Source: an uncultured Helicobacter sp. (lineage in GTDB: Bacteria > Campylobacterota > Campylobacteria > Campylobacterales > Helicobacteraceae). Taken from it: DNA of 64,000 nucleotides. The notes under the pieces are model-generated. The model was not told the origin of the DNA. It saw only the letters and a program-made list of their open reading frames with translations, and did not search any database. Below, one piece after another: positions 18,232 through 26,354 of this stretch (the stretch's first letter is position 1; every line of letters starts with the position of its first letter). Both the position numbers and the translations under genes were made by a program. The DNA lies in the NCBI RefSeq assembly GCF_947367035.1, contig NZ_CANBCA010000001.1:62001-126000 (forward strand), read 5' to 3'.

Positions 18232-19572
18232 TTATAAAATATAACGCGCAACATCAGAGTCTGCCACAAGTGCTTCTAGCTTTTCTGCCACAAGTGCTTC
18301 AGTAATCTCTACTTCTTGACCTTTGTAATTTTCTGCTTCAAAGCTAATGTCTTCTATGACTTGTTCTACCACCGTGTGAAGACGTCTTGCTCCAATATCT
18401 TCTGTTTTCTCATTTGCGACTTGTGAATAATGTGCTAAAGCCCGAATTGCAGAATCGCTAAATTTTAGAGTTACTTCTTCTACGTTTAAAAGAGCCTCAT
18501 ATTGTCGTAGAATGGAATTTTTTGTTTGTGTGAGAATCTTATATAACACTTCTTCATCTAGGTTATCTAGTTCTACACGCAAAGGGAATCGCCCCTGTAA
18601 TTCTGCAATTAGATCACTCGGTTTACTTAAACTAAATGCGCCTGCTGCAATAAATAAAATATGGTCGGTCTTGATACTGCCATATTTGGTATTGACAACA
18701 CTTCCTTCTACAATAGGCAATAAATCTCTTTGCACACCTTCTTTACTTGGGTCTTGGCGACTTTGTCCATTGCTACTTACAGCGACTTTGTCAATTTCAT
18801 CAATAAAGATAATCCCGCTATTTTCTGCGCGTTTAAGTCCTTCGTGTTTGATAGCTTCCAAATCTAGCAATGCCTCACTTGCCTCAATTTTTAATAATTC
18901 TTTTGCTTCTTTGATGGTTACTTCTTTTTTAGGATTCTCTTTAGGAGAGGCAATGAAAACTTTTGCAATGGTTTCTTGTACTTTTGCAAATTCAGCTGGC
19001 ATATTACCATCTTCAATTTCAAAAGAACGTTTTGGCACTTCAATTTCAATTTTTAGATGATCTACTTCGCCTTTTTGCACTTTAGAGCGCATTTTATTAC
19101 TAGCGTTTTCATATTCTTCAATTTTTTGCTCACTTGCTCCTTTGGGAAGAGGGGGAATAAGCTTTTCTATGATTTTATCTAAGACATATTTTTCAATATT
19201 TTTTGTGCTTTTATGGCGATGCTCTTCTTTAACTAGATTTATAGAGGCAACCACTAAATCACGCACCATAGATTCTACATCTCTACCAACAAATCCCACT
19301 TCTGTATATTTGCTCGCTTCTACTTTGACAAAAGGTAGTCCCATCATTTTTGCCATTCTTCTTGCAATTTCTGTTTTTCCAACTCCAGTGGAGCCTATCA
19401 TCAAAATATTTTTTGGCATAATTTCTTCTTGGATTTCTTTGGGGAGTTGTAACCTACGATAGCGGTTTCTAAGTGCTATGCTTACAATTTTTTTAGCATC
19501 TTTTTGTCCGATAATGTATTCATCTAAATATTCCACGATGGCTTTGGGTGTCATTGCTATCACATTTTCCAC
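18232..19572 (-). CDS. hslU: ATP-dependent protease ATPase subunit HslU
   Basis: HslU is the AAA+ unfoldase ring that feeds substrates to the HslV protease in the cytoplasm. The 446-residue protein has LDEYIIGQKDAK, Walker A GSTGVGKT, the GFVGRDVESM pore loop, the I-domain at about residues 110-220, Walker B IIFIDEIDK, the sensor region LQGRFPLRVEL, and the C-terminal DVARYIL tail that docks into HslV. It lies eight bases downstream of hslV and three upstream of era. Confidence 0.96.
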   Translation of the reverse strand: MENVIAMTPKAIVEYLDEYIIGQKDAKKIVSIALRNRYRRLQLPKEIQEEIMPKNILMIGSTGVGKTEIARRMAKMMGLPFVKVEASKYTEVGFVGRDVESMVRDLVVASINLVKEEHRHKSTKNIEKYVLDKIIEKLIPPLPKGASEQKIEEYENASNKMRSKVQKGEVDHLKIEIEVPKRSFEIEDGNMPAEFAKVQETIAKVFIASPKENPKKEVTIKEAKELLKIEASEALLDLEAIKHEGLKRAENSGIIFIDEIDKVAVSSNGQSRQDPSKEGVQRDLLPIVEGSVVNTKYGSIKTDHILFIAAGAFSLSKPSDLIAELQGRFPLRVELDNLDEEVLYKILTQTKNSILRQYEALLNVEEVTLKFSDSAIRALAHYSQVANEKTEDIGARRLHTVVEQVIEDISFEAENYKGQEVEITEALVAEKLEALVADSDVARYIL

Positions 19573-19580
19573 GATGATTC

Positions 19581-20114
19581 CTAGAGTTCTAAAATTTTAA
19601 TATTTGTATTGGTGTAAATGCAAAGTTCGCCTGCAATTTTAAGCGATTCCAATACAATGTCTTTTGGTGTTAAGGTATTGTTGAATCTATCCAATGCGCG
19701 TGCAGCACTTAAGGCATAGTTTCCACCACTGCCAATGGCTGCGATTTTGCCATCTTCTGGCTCTACAACATCTCCTGTTCCGCTAAGGATAAAAATATGT
19801 TCTTTATCTAGCACAATCATCATTGCCTCTAATCGTCTTAAATACTTATCTTTACGCCATTCTTTGGAAAACTCCATCACAGATTTGAGTAAATCGCCCT
19901 TTTTGTTTTCTAAGATTCGTTCAAACATATCAAAAAGCGTGAAAGCATCTGCGGTGCTTCCCGCAAATCCACTTAAAATCTTGCCACTATAAAGTGTGCG
20001 GATTTTGGTTGCATTTCCTTTTAAGACACAATTTCCAAAGGTTACTTGTCCATCACCACCAATGACTGCGCCTTCATCACTTTTATAGGCTAGAATCGTT
20101 GTTGCTTCAAACAT
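19581..20114 (-). CDS. hslV: ATP-dependent protease peptidase subunit HslV
   Basis: HslV is the proteasome-like peptidase partner of HslU. The 177-residue protein contains [22 protein letters not shown] and [15 protein letters not shown]. In most bacteria the catalytic threonine follows the initiator Met, but here the sequence starts MFEATTIL, so three or four residues must be removed to expose a threonine nucleophile; I recall the same N-terminus in H. pylori. Its ATG shares one base with the rplI stop, so the two are translationally coupled. Confidence 0.95.
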   Translation of the reverse strand: MFEATTILAYKSDEGAVIGGDGQVTFGNCVLKGNATKIRTLYSGKILSGFAGSTADAFTLFDMFERILENKKGDLLKSVMEFSKEWRKDKYLRRLEAMMIVLDKEHIFILSGTGDVVEPEDGKIAAIGSGGNYALSAARALDRFNNTLTPKDIVLESLKIAGELCIYTNTNIKILEL

Positions 20115-20560
20115 TATTGCGCCTCTATATCAACTTTTAAGGTTGCGTGGATTCCGTGTCCGAGCTTGATTTCTACTTCATAAATTCCTGTGGATTTGAT
20201 GGGGGTTTTTAGCTCAATGGTTTTTTTGTCTATTTCAATGCGATGCTCTTTTGCGAGTGCTTCTGCAATATCCTCTTTGGTAATTGCGCCATAAAGTGAG
20301 CCATTTGCCCCCACTTTTTGAATGATTTTTACTACAATTTCAGAGATTTTTTTCGCAGTCATTTCCATTAAAGATTTTTCTTCTGCTGCAAGTTCTGCCG
20401 CTCTTTTTTGCGCTGCTTTGTAGCGGTTAATCACTTCATTTGTAGCAAAATCTGCTAATCCTTTTCCTATTAAAAAATTTCTTCCATAACCATCTTTAAC
20501 TTCACAAATATCGCCTTTTTTGCCTAAACCTTTGACATCTTGCAATAATAAAACTTTCAT
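20114..20560 (-). CDS. rplI: 50S ribosomal protein L9
   Basis: L9 binds 23S rRNA with its N-terminal domain and extends a C-terminal domain from the ribosome surface. The 148-residue product starts [16 protein letters not shown] and has DGYGRNFLI, the long connecting helix (about residues 45-75) and a C-terminal domain ending in [16 protein letters not shown]. It opens the minus-strand operon rplI-hslV-hslU-era-csd6. The 168-base divergent gap to the oxygenase gene should hold promoters for both directions. Confidence 0.96.
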   Translation of the reverse strand: MKVLLLQDVKGLGKKGDICEVKDGYGRNFLIGKGLADFATNEVINRYKAAQKRAAELAAEEKSLMEMTAKKISEIVVKIIQKVGANGSLYGAITKEDIAEALAKEHRIEIDKKTIELKTPIKSTGIYEVEIKLGHGIHATLKVDIEAQ

Positions 20561-20728
20561 TTCATTCCTTTGGCATTATTTAGATGGGTAGTATTGTAGC
20601 AGATTTTTGCTAAGTTTTAAACCACTCCAACATTGTGGCGGACAAAACTTGTTTTCAAGCAAGGGTTTTGGTTAGAATGTAAGCCTATTTCTATAAAGAA
20701 TAGATAAAAATAAACTTAAGGAAAAGTA

Positions 20729-21682
20729 ATGTATGGCATTGATAAGATAAGGGAAAAGCTTGAGAGAGAAAAAGAATTATCACTAGATTTGAGTTATTGT
20801 TTTAAAGATATGCTAGAGTGGTGGGATAAGCATCAGAACTGCCCCCCACATTTGCAACGAATCTTGTTTATGCAATTTTTTCTTTCTATATTGCATAAAG
20901 AGGATATAGAATGTATGGGGGATTTTCATTTTAAAAGTCCCATTTTCGTATTTTCTATTAGGGGAATCCCAAAAGGTATTCCTTTAGCATATCATTATGT
21001 AATCCACGAAACACTTTCGCTATTGTTGGGTTTAAATGACATTTATTACCCTTATGAACAGCATAAGTATTTATTGTTGGGTAAAGATTCTCATTTGTTT
21101 AGTGAATGGGGTATGGGGGCTGGTGAAATTTCCTTGCATTCTGATGATATTTATGAAGAATTGGAGGTGGAACTTTTGTCTTTAAGTATTTGGAAAGATA
21201 CCACGAAAACCCCCACTCTCTTATTGCACCCAAGAGAATTGGTAAAAAGATTAAATGATGAGGATTTTTTATGCCTATTTGAATCTTATGCAGAATTTAA
21301 ATCAGGCAAGAATGTTAAGGTAAGCAAATCTCAAATAAAGCCTTTAATATTCTATAAAGACGATTTTGGATTGGGATTTAATTTAGATTTTCGTATTGAT
21401 AGAGAAGTGGGCGATAGAATGATAGGCGTAGATAAAAAAAGTCAAGCCTTTATTGACAGATTTAGAGAAATGCTTAAGGAATGTGAGACTTATGCTTTTG
21501 GAGATGAGGAATGTTTCCTTGTGGTTGTCAATAAAAAGACGTTGCACGGCAGAGAAAGCCTTAACGGAGCGGGTAAGGTTAGTGATATTGCTAGACTTTC
21601 TAGTGTGCCTCGTGTTTTGCTAAGAAGCAAAGGAGTAGCACAAAAATGTTTTGAATCGTTAAGCGTTGGAGTTGCAGTATGA
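20729..21682 (+). CDS. Fe(II)/2-oxoglutarate-dependent oxygenase, TauD/clavaminate synthase-like
   Basis: The 317-residue protein shows the 2-His-1-carboxylate pattern of this fold: H137-S-D139 in ISLHSDDIYEE, and the distal H273 in NKKTLHGRES, with R289 or R295 positioned to bind 2-oxoglutarate. The TauD/clavaminate synthase branch includes enzymes that hydroxylate free amino acids (VioC/AsnO type). The substrate cannot be read from sequence. Its stop overlaps the AzlC-like gene (ATGA), which overlaps AzlD in the same way; this suggests the product is an amino acid or related compound that is exported. AAGG precedes the ATG by about seven bases. Confidence 0.8.
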   Translation: MYGIDKIREKLEREKELSLDLSYCFKDMLEWWDKHQNCPPHLQRILFMQFFLSILHKEDIECMGDFHFKSPIFVFSIRGIPKGIPLAYHYVIHETLSLLLGLNDIYYPYEQHKYLLLGKDSHLFSEWGMGAGEISLHSDDIYEELEVELLSLSIWKDTTKTPTLLLHPRELVKRLNDEDFLCLFESYAEFKSGKNVKVSKSQIKPLIFYKDDFGLGFNLDFRIDREVGDRMIGVDKKSQAFIDRFREMLKECETYAFGDEECFLVVVNKKTLHGRESLNGAGKVSDIARLSSVPRVLLRSKGVAQKCFESLSVGVAV

Positions 21683-22377
21683 CAAAGAATTATCTCATTG
21701 ATGGGGTAAAAGATTCCTCTATTTTTGGCGTTTCTTTTATTTTTCTCTATCTTTCCATTGGAGCAAATGCGTTTGAAAACAACTTAAGCTTTTTTGAGAG
21801 TCTCTCCACTACGCTTTTCGTGTTTTCAACGCCCTTGCAGTTTTTGCTCGTGCAGAGTTATTATGATGGCTATATTTTGATTCCTTTGATTCTAGCGATG
21901 AACGCACGATTTTTGTTAATGTCTGCCACGCTTGCTCCCTATTTAAAGCGCACAAATCTTTTTTGGCTCTCACTCTCTAGCATTTTGATTTGTCCCTCTG
22001 TGTTTAGCGGCTGTGTCTCTAAATTCAAACAAATGAGCGAGTCGCCTTTTGCGTATTTTTTGGGGCTTGGTTTGCCGATATGGCTTGTTTCGCTCATTTG
22101 CACGGGCATAGGGTATAGCACAGGAGCGGCTCTTAGCTCACCCGAGCTCAAACAAATCGTCTCTCTTGTCCTGCCTCTGCAATTCACAGGACTTGCGGCG
22201 AAGCATTATCCAAACCTTAAAGAAGTGGGAAGTTATTTTTGGGGCTTCATTCTAGCACCCTTTATGATAGCTTTTAGCCCGAAATTTTATCTGCTGATTC
22301 TACCTTTTGTGATAGGGTTTGCGATGCTAGTCTATGATGAAGCACAGAGGAAACGTTCAACAAGGGGGCAAAGATGA
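21679..22377 (+). CDS. azlC: AzlC family amino-acid exporter subunit
   Basis: AzlC with AzlD forms an exporter known to move branched-chain amino acids and their analogues across the inner membrane. The 232-residue product has several hydrophobic segments and the family features DGVKDSSIFGVSFIFLYLS at the N-terminus, FVFSTPLQFLLVQ, and LAMNARFLLMS. It overlaps the oxygenase gene by four bases upstream and azlD by four downstream. From about 21700 to 22700 the DNA looks somewhat richer in G and C than the surroundings (for example CTCACTCTCT), a weak hint of foreign origin. The actual substrate is unknown. Confidence 0.87.
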   Translation: MTKNYLIDGVKDSSIFGVSFIFLYLSIGANAFENNLSFFESLSTTLFVFSTPLQFLLVQSYYDGYILIPLILAMNARFLLMSATLAPYLKRTNLFWLSLSSILICPSVFSGCVSKFKQMSESPFAYFLGLGLPIWLVSLICTGIGYSTGAALSSPELKQIVSLVLPLQFTGLAAKHYPNLKEVGSYFWGFILAPFMIAFSPKFYLLILPFVIGFAMLVYDEAQRKRSTRGQR

Positions 22378-22718
22378 GTTTGTTTTGGATTTTGTTAATC
22401 TTTTCGGCAGTTAGTATTTTTGTTTGCAGAATCACGCCGTTTTTCTTTGCGAATCACTCCATACTTGGCAATCAAGATGGCAGATTTTATCGCTTTTTGA
22501 CTTACAGCACACAGGCGATGCTTGGGGCGATTGTGTATGCGACTGCGTTTTTTACGCGTGATATTGCGCAGCTATTAAGTGAGTTTGCGCTTATTGATAT
22601 TGTGAAAATTGCTTTGTTGCTGCTCGTGTTTTTTGGCACACTTTGGACAAATCGCCTTTTAAGTGCATTTTTGTTAGCGTTAGTGATTTTTGTAGGCTTT
22701 GTGCTTGGGGTTTCTTAA
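22374..22718 (+). CDS. azlD: AzlD family amino-acid exporter subunit
   Basis: This is the small partner of AzlC: 114 residues with four hydrophobic segments. The conserved CRITPFFF near residue 20 and FLTYSTQAMLGAIVY are typical of AzlD. The ATG overlaps the azlC stop (ATGA), ensuring balanced synthesis of the two subunits. It ends the three-gene oxygenase-azlCD unit; about 100 bases later a new gene starts behind its own promoter-like sequence. Confidence 0.87.
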   Translation: MSLFWILLIFSAVSIFVCRITPFFFANHSILGNQDGRFYRFLTYSTQAMLGAIVYATAFFTRDIAQLLSEFALIDIVKIALLLLVFFGTLWTNRLLSAFLLALVIFVGFVLGVS

Positions 22719-22779
22719 GTATCCAATGCGCTCTTTAAGTGCGCACAAATGGATTTCACAATGGAATCAAAAATTATGA

Positions 22780-22785
22780 TATAAT
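22780..22785 (+). promoter_or_regulatory. Possible -10 box upstream of the two-tract phase-variable gene
   Basis: TATAAT within ATTATGATATAATC lies 40 bases before the ATG at 22825. A TTCACA at 22755-22760 is the nearest -35-like hexamer, with a long 19-base spacer. Sequence match only. Confidence 0.45.
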
Positions 22786-22824
22786 CTACATAAGCATAAA
22801 TTAATTTTTATAAAAGGTTTATTA

Positions 22825-24414
22825 ATGAGTCAAAACTATCATATTGTGTTATTGGGTGGCAGTAATTCTGTGATGGTTAATGGGTTGCAAAAAGGTTTGA
22901 GAGGAGAGAATGTAAAGCTAACAAATTTGGCTTTAGGTTCTTCTATTTCTTTGCAGAATCTTTATGAATTAAAGCGAGAGAAAAATCAAGAATTCTTGCA
23001 AATTGCAGATTTAATTATTACAGAAAGCAATATTAATGAGATTGCAAATCATCACGGATATAGTTTCGTCCCTCTTTCAACCATTCTTGCTAGTGTCCAT
23101 TGGCTTTATGAGGAATTGTATCGTTTAAAGAAAAAAGTACTCATTTTGCTTTTGCCCTATAATCCAAGCCTCTATCAGTATGCAACAGCAATTGACAATG
23201 CCCATAGGGCTTGCGCAAATCAATATGGCTTTAATTGCATAGATATGCAAGGGCATTACATTAGAGAAAATATGTTTGGATTCTATGGGAGTTTTGGAGC
23301 GCACCAAATGGCAAGATTGATGAATTATTTTGGGCAAAATATTATCAAACACATTCCTTTGTTTAAAAGCCCAAAACAAAAAATCCCTTGCAATGCAAAT
23401 CCAGAATTTAGAATCCTAACACCTAGAGAAATGCAGACTTCTGCGGGGGGGGGGGGGGATTTCCCTTATTAGATTACAAAATTCTGCATTTTGCGAGGAA
23501 GCTTATCCCTTACAAAAAGGCATAAGGCTCCAATTCCCCAAAAATTGTGATGGTTGGACACTCATTGGAATCCACGCTTGGAATAATGAGAAACCAAAAA
23601 ATCAGTGTAGCGTCTATAATGTTTATTCTAGCATTCGTGTGATGACGCAAAATCGCCAAATTTCCAAAAGTAGCTCACTGATTCGTTTGTTTAACACCCT
23701 TAATATTCCATTGCTCTTAGATGATAAAAGTTTTTGTGCATTTGATGAAACAAATTGTTGCACAGAAAAAAGTGAAGCTGTGATTTTAAACCCTCATTCT
23801 TATACAATTTCTTATTTTAACCTGATTGATTTTTTGTTGGCTAAAGGTGGCAAGTGGGATTATGAGATTCCATTTAATTGTGCAAATATCATTGTGGAAT
23901 CGGAATATGACTTTGATTTTCTTATTCCTAATGTGAAAGTTATCAAAGAGATTATTGAGGAATATTGTGTTGCAATGCGATTGACAAAGTCCCCACCTCC
24001 TAAAATAATTATCAAAGAAACCCCAAACCCTAGTATCTATCTCATAAGCGCAAAAGACAGAATCCACAACCACTTAGCTTACAAACTAGGCTCTGCAATG
24101 ATTCTAAACTCTAAAAGTCTATGGGGATATATAAGAATGCCTTATGTCTTATCTTATATCAAAGCCCAACATCAATTTGAACAAGAGAAATACCAAAAGA
24201 CAATCACAAAGAATCCTAAATTAAAACTTCCTCCTTTAGAATCCTATGCAGACTACAAGCAAGCTTTGAAAGAAAAAGAATGTTTTACTTATAAATTAGG
24301 TAAGGCTTTGATTGCTGCAAATTCTGTGCGGGGGGGGGGCGAATATTTGCCTACCTTGCCTTTTTCCAAGAAGTGCGTAAGCTAAAGAAAGAGTTGAGGG
24401 AGAAAAGGAAATGA
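22825..24414 (+). CDS. Phase-variable glycan-associated protein with SGNH-like N-terminus, interrupted by two poly-G tracts
   Basis: As sequenced, translation from ATG 22825 stops at 23472, just past a G(14) tract. Removing one G joins it to the downstream open frame, which runs through 23459-24385 without a stop. A second tract, G(10) at 24330, then decides the C-terminus: adding one G leads to a tail ending KLKKELREKRK at 24414. The rebuilt protein has 529 residues. The N-terminal 190 residues resemble an SGNH/GDSL hydrolase (GGSNSV near residue 13; D-x(n)-H near YGSFGAHQ). The C-terminal part has two copies of a YKLG-x-A-x-I module known to me from Campylobacter and Helicobacter surface-glycan transferases. 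Catalytic role unproven. A downstream remnant overlaps its restored stop (ATGA). Confidence 0.75.
23445..23458 (+). repeat. Poly-G tract, 14 G, phase-variation site 1
   Basis: Fourteen consecutive G follow CTGC inside the gene that starts at 22825. With 14 G the frame ends at TAG 23470-23472. With 13 or 16 G it continues into a frame open for more than 300 codons. This is the structure expected for slipped-strand phase variation. Confidence 0.92.
24330..24339 (+). repeat. Poly-G tract, 10 G, phase-variation site 2 of the same gene
   Basis: Ten consecutive G follow GTGC near the 3' end of the 22825 gene. With 10 G the protein ends EYLPTLPFSKKCVS at 24385. With 11 G it ends in RIFAYLAFFQEVRKLKKEL and a few more residues at 24414, which matches the second half of the preceding YKLG module better. 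Confidence 0.88.
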
Positions 24415-24485
24415 TTGACAACAAAGATTCTATCATTTCATTCACTAAGAAAGTTAAAGTTATGGATTGCTACGAAGTCAGATGA
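24411..24485 (+). pseudogene. Short remnant of a gene coupled to the phase-variable gene
   Basis: An ATG at 24411 overlaps the restored stop of the upstream gene as ATGA and opens 24 codons (MIDNKDSIISF, then KKVKVMDCYEVR) before TGA. The overlap is typical of an operon partner, and GAGGGAG-like bases precede it. The reading frame is too short for a normal protein, and the following 114 bases (24486-24599) show nothing convincing, so I interpret it as the start of a decayed or deleted gene. Confidence 0.4.
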
Positions 24486-24599
24486 CTGCTTGTAAGGATA
24501 AATCCCTATGCTGTTATTTAATGATTCTTTAATCCGAAGCAGTCTATGATATTGCATATAGATGCCTTTACAATGGGAATTTTAACAAATAAAAAAATT

Positions 24600-25217
24600 C
24601 TAAATATCAAATAAATCTTGTGTTTGCTTACTGCCTTCAAGTAGGTTGCTAAAATGCAAGATTTTACAAGTATTTTCTAAAAGTGCAAAAAGTTTAGATA
24701 AAATTTGCAAATCACGATGATAAACATAGACGCCATAGCCACGAATTACCATAATCTTTTTGCCACTTTCTTTAAAGTATCTATTGATTTCCACATCTGC
24801 ACGTTCATACCAATTATCAAAGTCTTTAGGGTCATAGACTTCAAGAGTTCCAAGCATTTTATAACCAAAATAATCTTTGGGGATAATTTTATTGTGTGTC
24901 AAGGTATAAGAGACTGTAAAAGGGGGCATTCCATAAGCTATGTATTTGGCATTGGGGATATTTTGATAAATTAAAGAATGGATAAAAGCATCTAAACTTG
25001 CATCATTCCAACGATAATTTCTTTTATGATAAAGGATAATCAATGATTCTTTATTTAAATCATCAAAAATTGCATCTTTTTTGTTGATTAAGAAGTGCCC
25101 TTCTTCTAGCTTTGTAGAAAGTGAGCCGTGAAAGATTCCAAAGAAATTTTTACGAAACATAGATAAAGAAATTGCTTTGAGATTTTGCAAGATTTCTTCA
25201 TTTAAAGGATAATCCAT
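24600..25217 (-). CDS. Class II aldolase/adducin-like protein lacking canonical metal ligands
   Basis: The 205-residue protein follows the class II aldolase/adducin fold in outline: FGIFHGSLSTKL (phosphate-binding loop position), the stretch ending AYGMPPFTVSY, and IMVIRGYGVYVYHRDL. In true aldolases the second motif is HTHPP and the third has GHG, supplying zinc-binding histidines. Here those are A-Y-G and G-Y-G, so zinc-dependent aldol cleavage is unlikely; a structural or different role is more plausible. It lies nine bases after the M23 peptidase gene, and I recall a similar pairing in Campylobacter near pgp3. The fold assignment is moderate and the function unknown. Confidence 0.65.
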   Translation of the reverse strand: MDYPLNEEILQNLKAISLSMFRKNFFGIFHGSLSTKLEEGHFLINKKDAIFDDLNKESLIILYHKRNYRWNDASLDAFIHSLIYQNIPNAKYIAYGMPPFTVSYTLTHNKIIPKDYFGYKMLGTLEVYDPKDFDNWYERADVEINRYFKESGKKIMVIRGYGVYVYHRDLQILSKLFALLENTCKILHFSNLLEGSKQTQDLFDI

Positions 25218-25226
25218 TTTTTTACC

Positions 25227-26102
25227 TTAAGGGTTTGTAAAAAGCGCATTGGCTTGTGTAATGAAGTCTAGCGGATCTACTTGCGCACCTCTTACTAGAA
25301 TCCCAAAGTGTAAATGAGGTCCGCTTACACGTCCAGTAGCACCACTAAGAGCAATTAAATCGCCTTTTTCTACGATTTGTCCTACTTGCACTTTTATTTC
25401 ACTACAATGATAATACATACTAAAAAGTCCTTCGCCGTGGTCTAATACCACAGAACCACCTGCCAAGAAGCGATTTTTGGAAATTACGACTTTGCCACGA
25501 TTGCTTGCATAAATTTCTGTGCCAATTTTTGCTCTAAAATCTGTGCCACTATGATAGCTTTTTAGCTCATTATTAAACACTCTAGCACTTCCGAAAGGGC
25601 TAGTAATGACACTTTGCATAGGATAAATAAAAGCGGAATCCCAAAGTCGCTTTTGGTTATAATTGCTATAAATTTTGTTTGCTTCTTCTCGTTCGCGCTT
25701 AATTCTCTCTTGATTTTTTGGATTTGGTTTGACTTTATTTGGATTGGCTTGGATTTGTTCTTTTGTGTAATTTCCAGCAATCACTTCTATTAATGTGCCA
25801 TTCTCTAATGTGATAGTGGAAATAGGAGTGCGATAGGGGATAGAGAGGATTGCGATTTTTTGGGATTTATCTAATGGATGTGGAATCCAAGAGTAAGTTT
25901 TTTGATGAATTTTAATAGGTTTTGGATTAGCGGATTGAGTAGAAAGGATAATGGTTTTACCATTTTCTACTTTGAAAATTGCAGGTGTAGAATCTTGTGC
26001 AAATAGCTGCGCATTAAAAGCAAAAAAAACCAAAACCAAAAATTTCTTAAAAATTGTATGAACAGGTATATTTAAAACTTTCATTATAAATTTTAACCTC
26101 AT
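25227..26102 (-). CDS. M23 family peptidoglycan peptidase
   Basis: This is a periplasmic zinc metallopeptidase of the LytM type that cleaves peptide bonds in peptidoglycan; homologues in this phylum (Csd1-3, Pgp3) shape the cell. The N-terminus is a signal peptide (FLVLVFFAFNAQLFAQ). The catalytic domain at the C-terminal 130 residues has HSGTDFRA (H-x3-D), and HLHFGI preceded by GATGRVSGP. Start choice is uncertain: the ATG at 26084 (MKVLNIP) has GAGG 12 bases upstream, while the ATG at 26102 has none. Which Csd/Pgp orthologue it is cannot be decided here. The aldolase-like gene follows nine bases downstream. Confidence 0.88.
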   Translation of the reverse strand: MRLKFIMKVLNIPVHTIFKKFLVLVFFAFNAQLFAQDSTPAIFKVENGKTIILSTQSANPKPIKIHQKTYSWIPHPLDKSQKIAILSIPYRTPISTITLENGTLIEVIAGNYTKEQIQANPNKVKPNPKNQERIKREREEANKIYSNYNQKRLWDSAFIYPMQSVITSPFGSARVFNNELKSYHSGTDFRAKIGTEIYASNRGKVVISKNRFLAGGSVVLDHGEGLFSMYYHCSEIKVQVGQIVEKGDLIALSGATGRVSGPHLHFGILVRGAQVDPLDFITQANALFTNP

Positions 26103-26248
26103 ATTTAGGAATTTAAAAACCTTAAGAATAACAGAGTTTTACTTAAAATTAAAAGAAGAAAGATAAAGTTTAAGTTAGAGAAAAAAGGGGTTAAAAATAA
26201 ATTGCGTATAAAATTTTAAGAAAGTTTAGTTTATTTTATTGATTTAAC

Positions 26249-26277
26249 TTGACAATACTAGACTAAAGTTATATAAT
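26249..26277 (+). promoter_or_regulatory. Consensus housekeeping promoter for grpE-dnaK
   Basis: TTGACA at 26249-26254, a 17-base spacer and TATAAT at 26272-26277 form a perfect sigma-70-type promoter 77 bases before grpE. I see no CIRCE inverted repeat (TTAGCACTC-N9-GAGTGCTAA) and no hrcA gene beside it. The remainder of the 252-base gap before grpE is AT-rich with no other feature that I can support. Confidence 0.75.
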
Positions 26278-26354
26278 TTTGCTTGAAATTTGAAAGAATA
26301 ATTGCTAAAATTCACTTTTAAATTTATTCAAAAATCAAAATTTAAGGAGCGAAA

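Noticed and set aside
23639-24385. Separate gene starting at ATG 23639
   Set aside because: The frame is open back to the G(14) tract at 23458 without a stop and joins the upstream gene if one G is removed, so it is better read as the second part of one gene.
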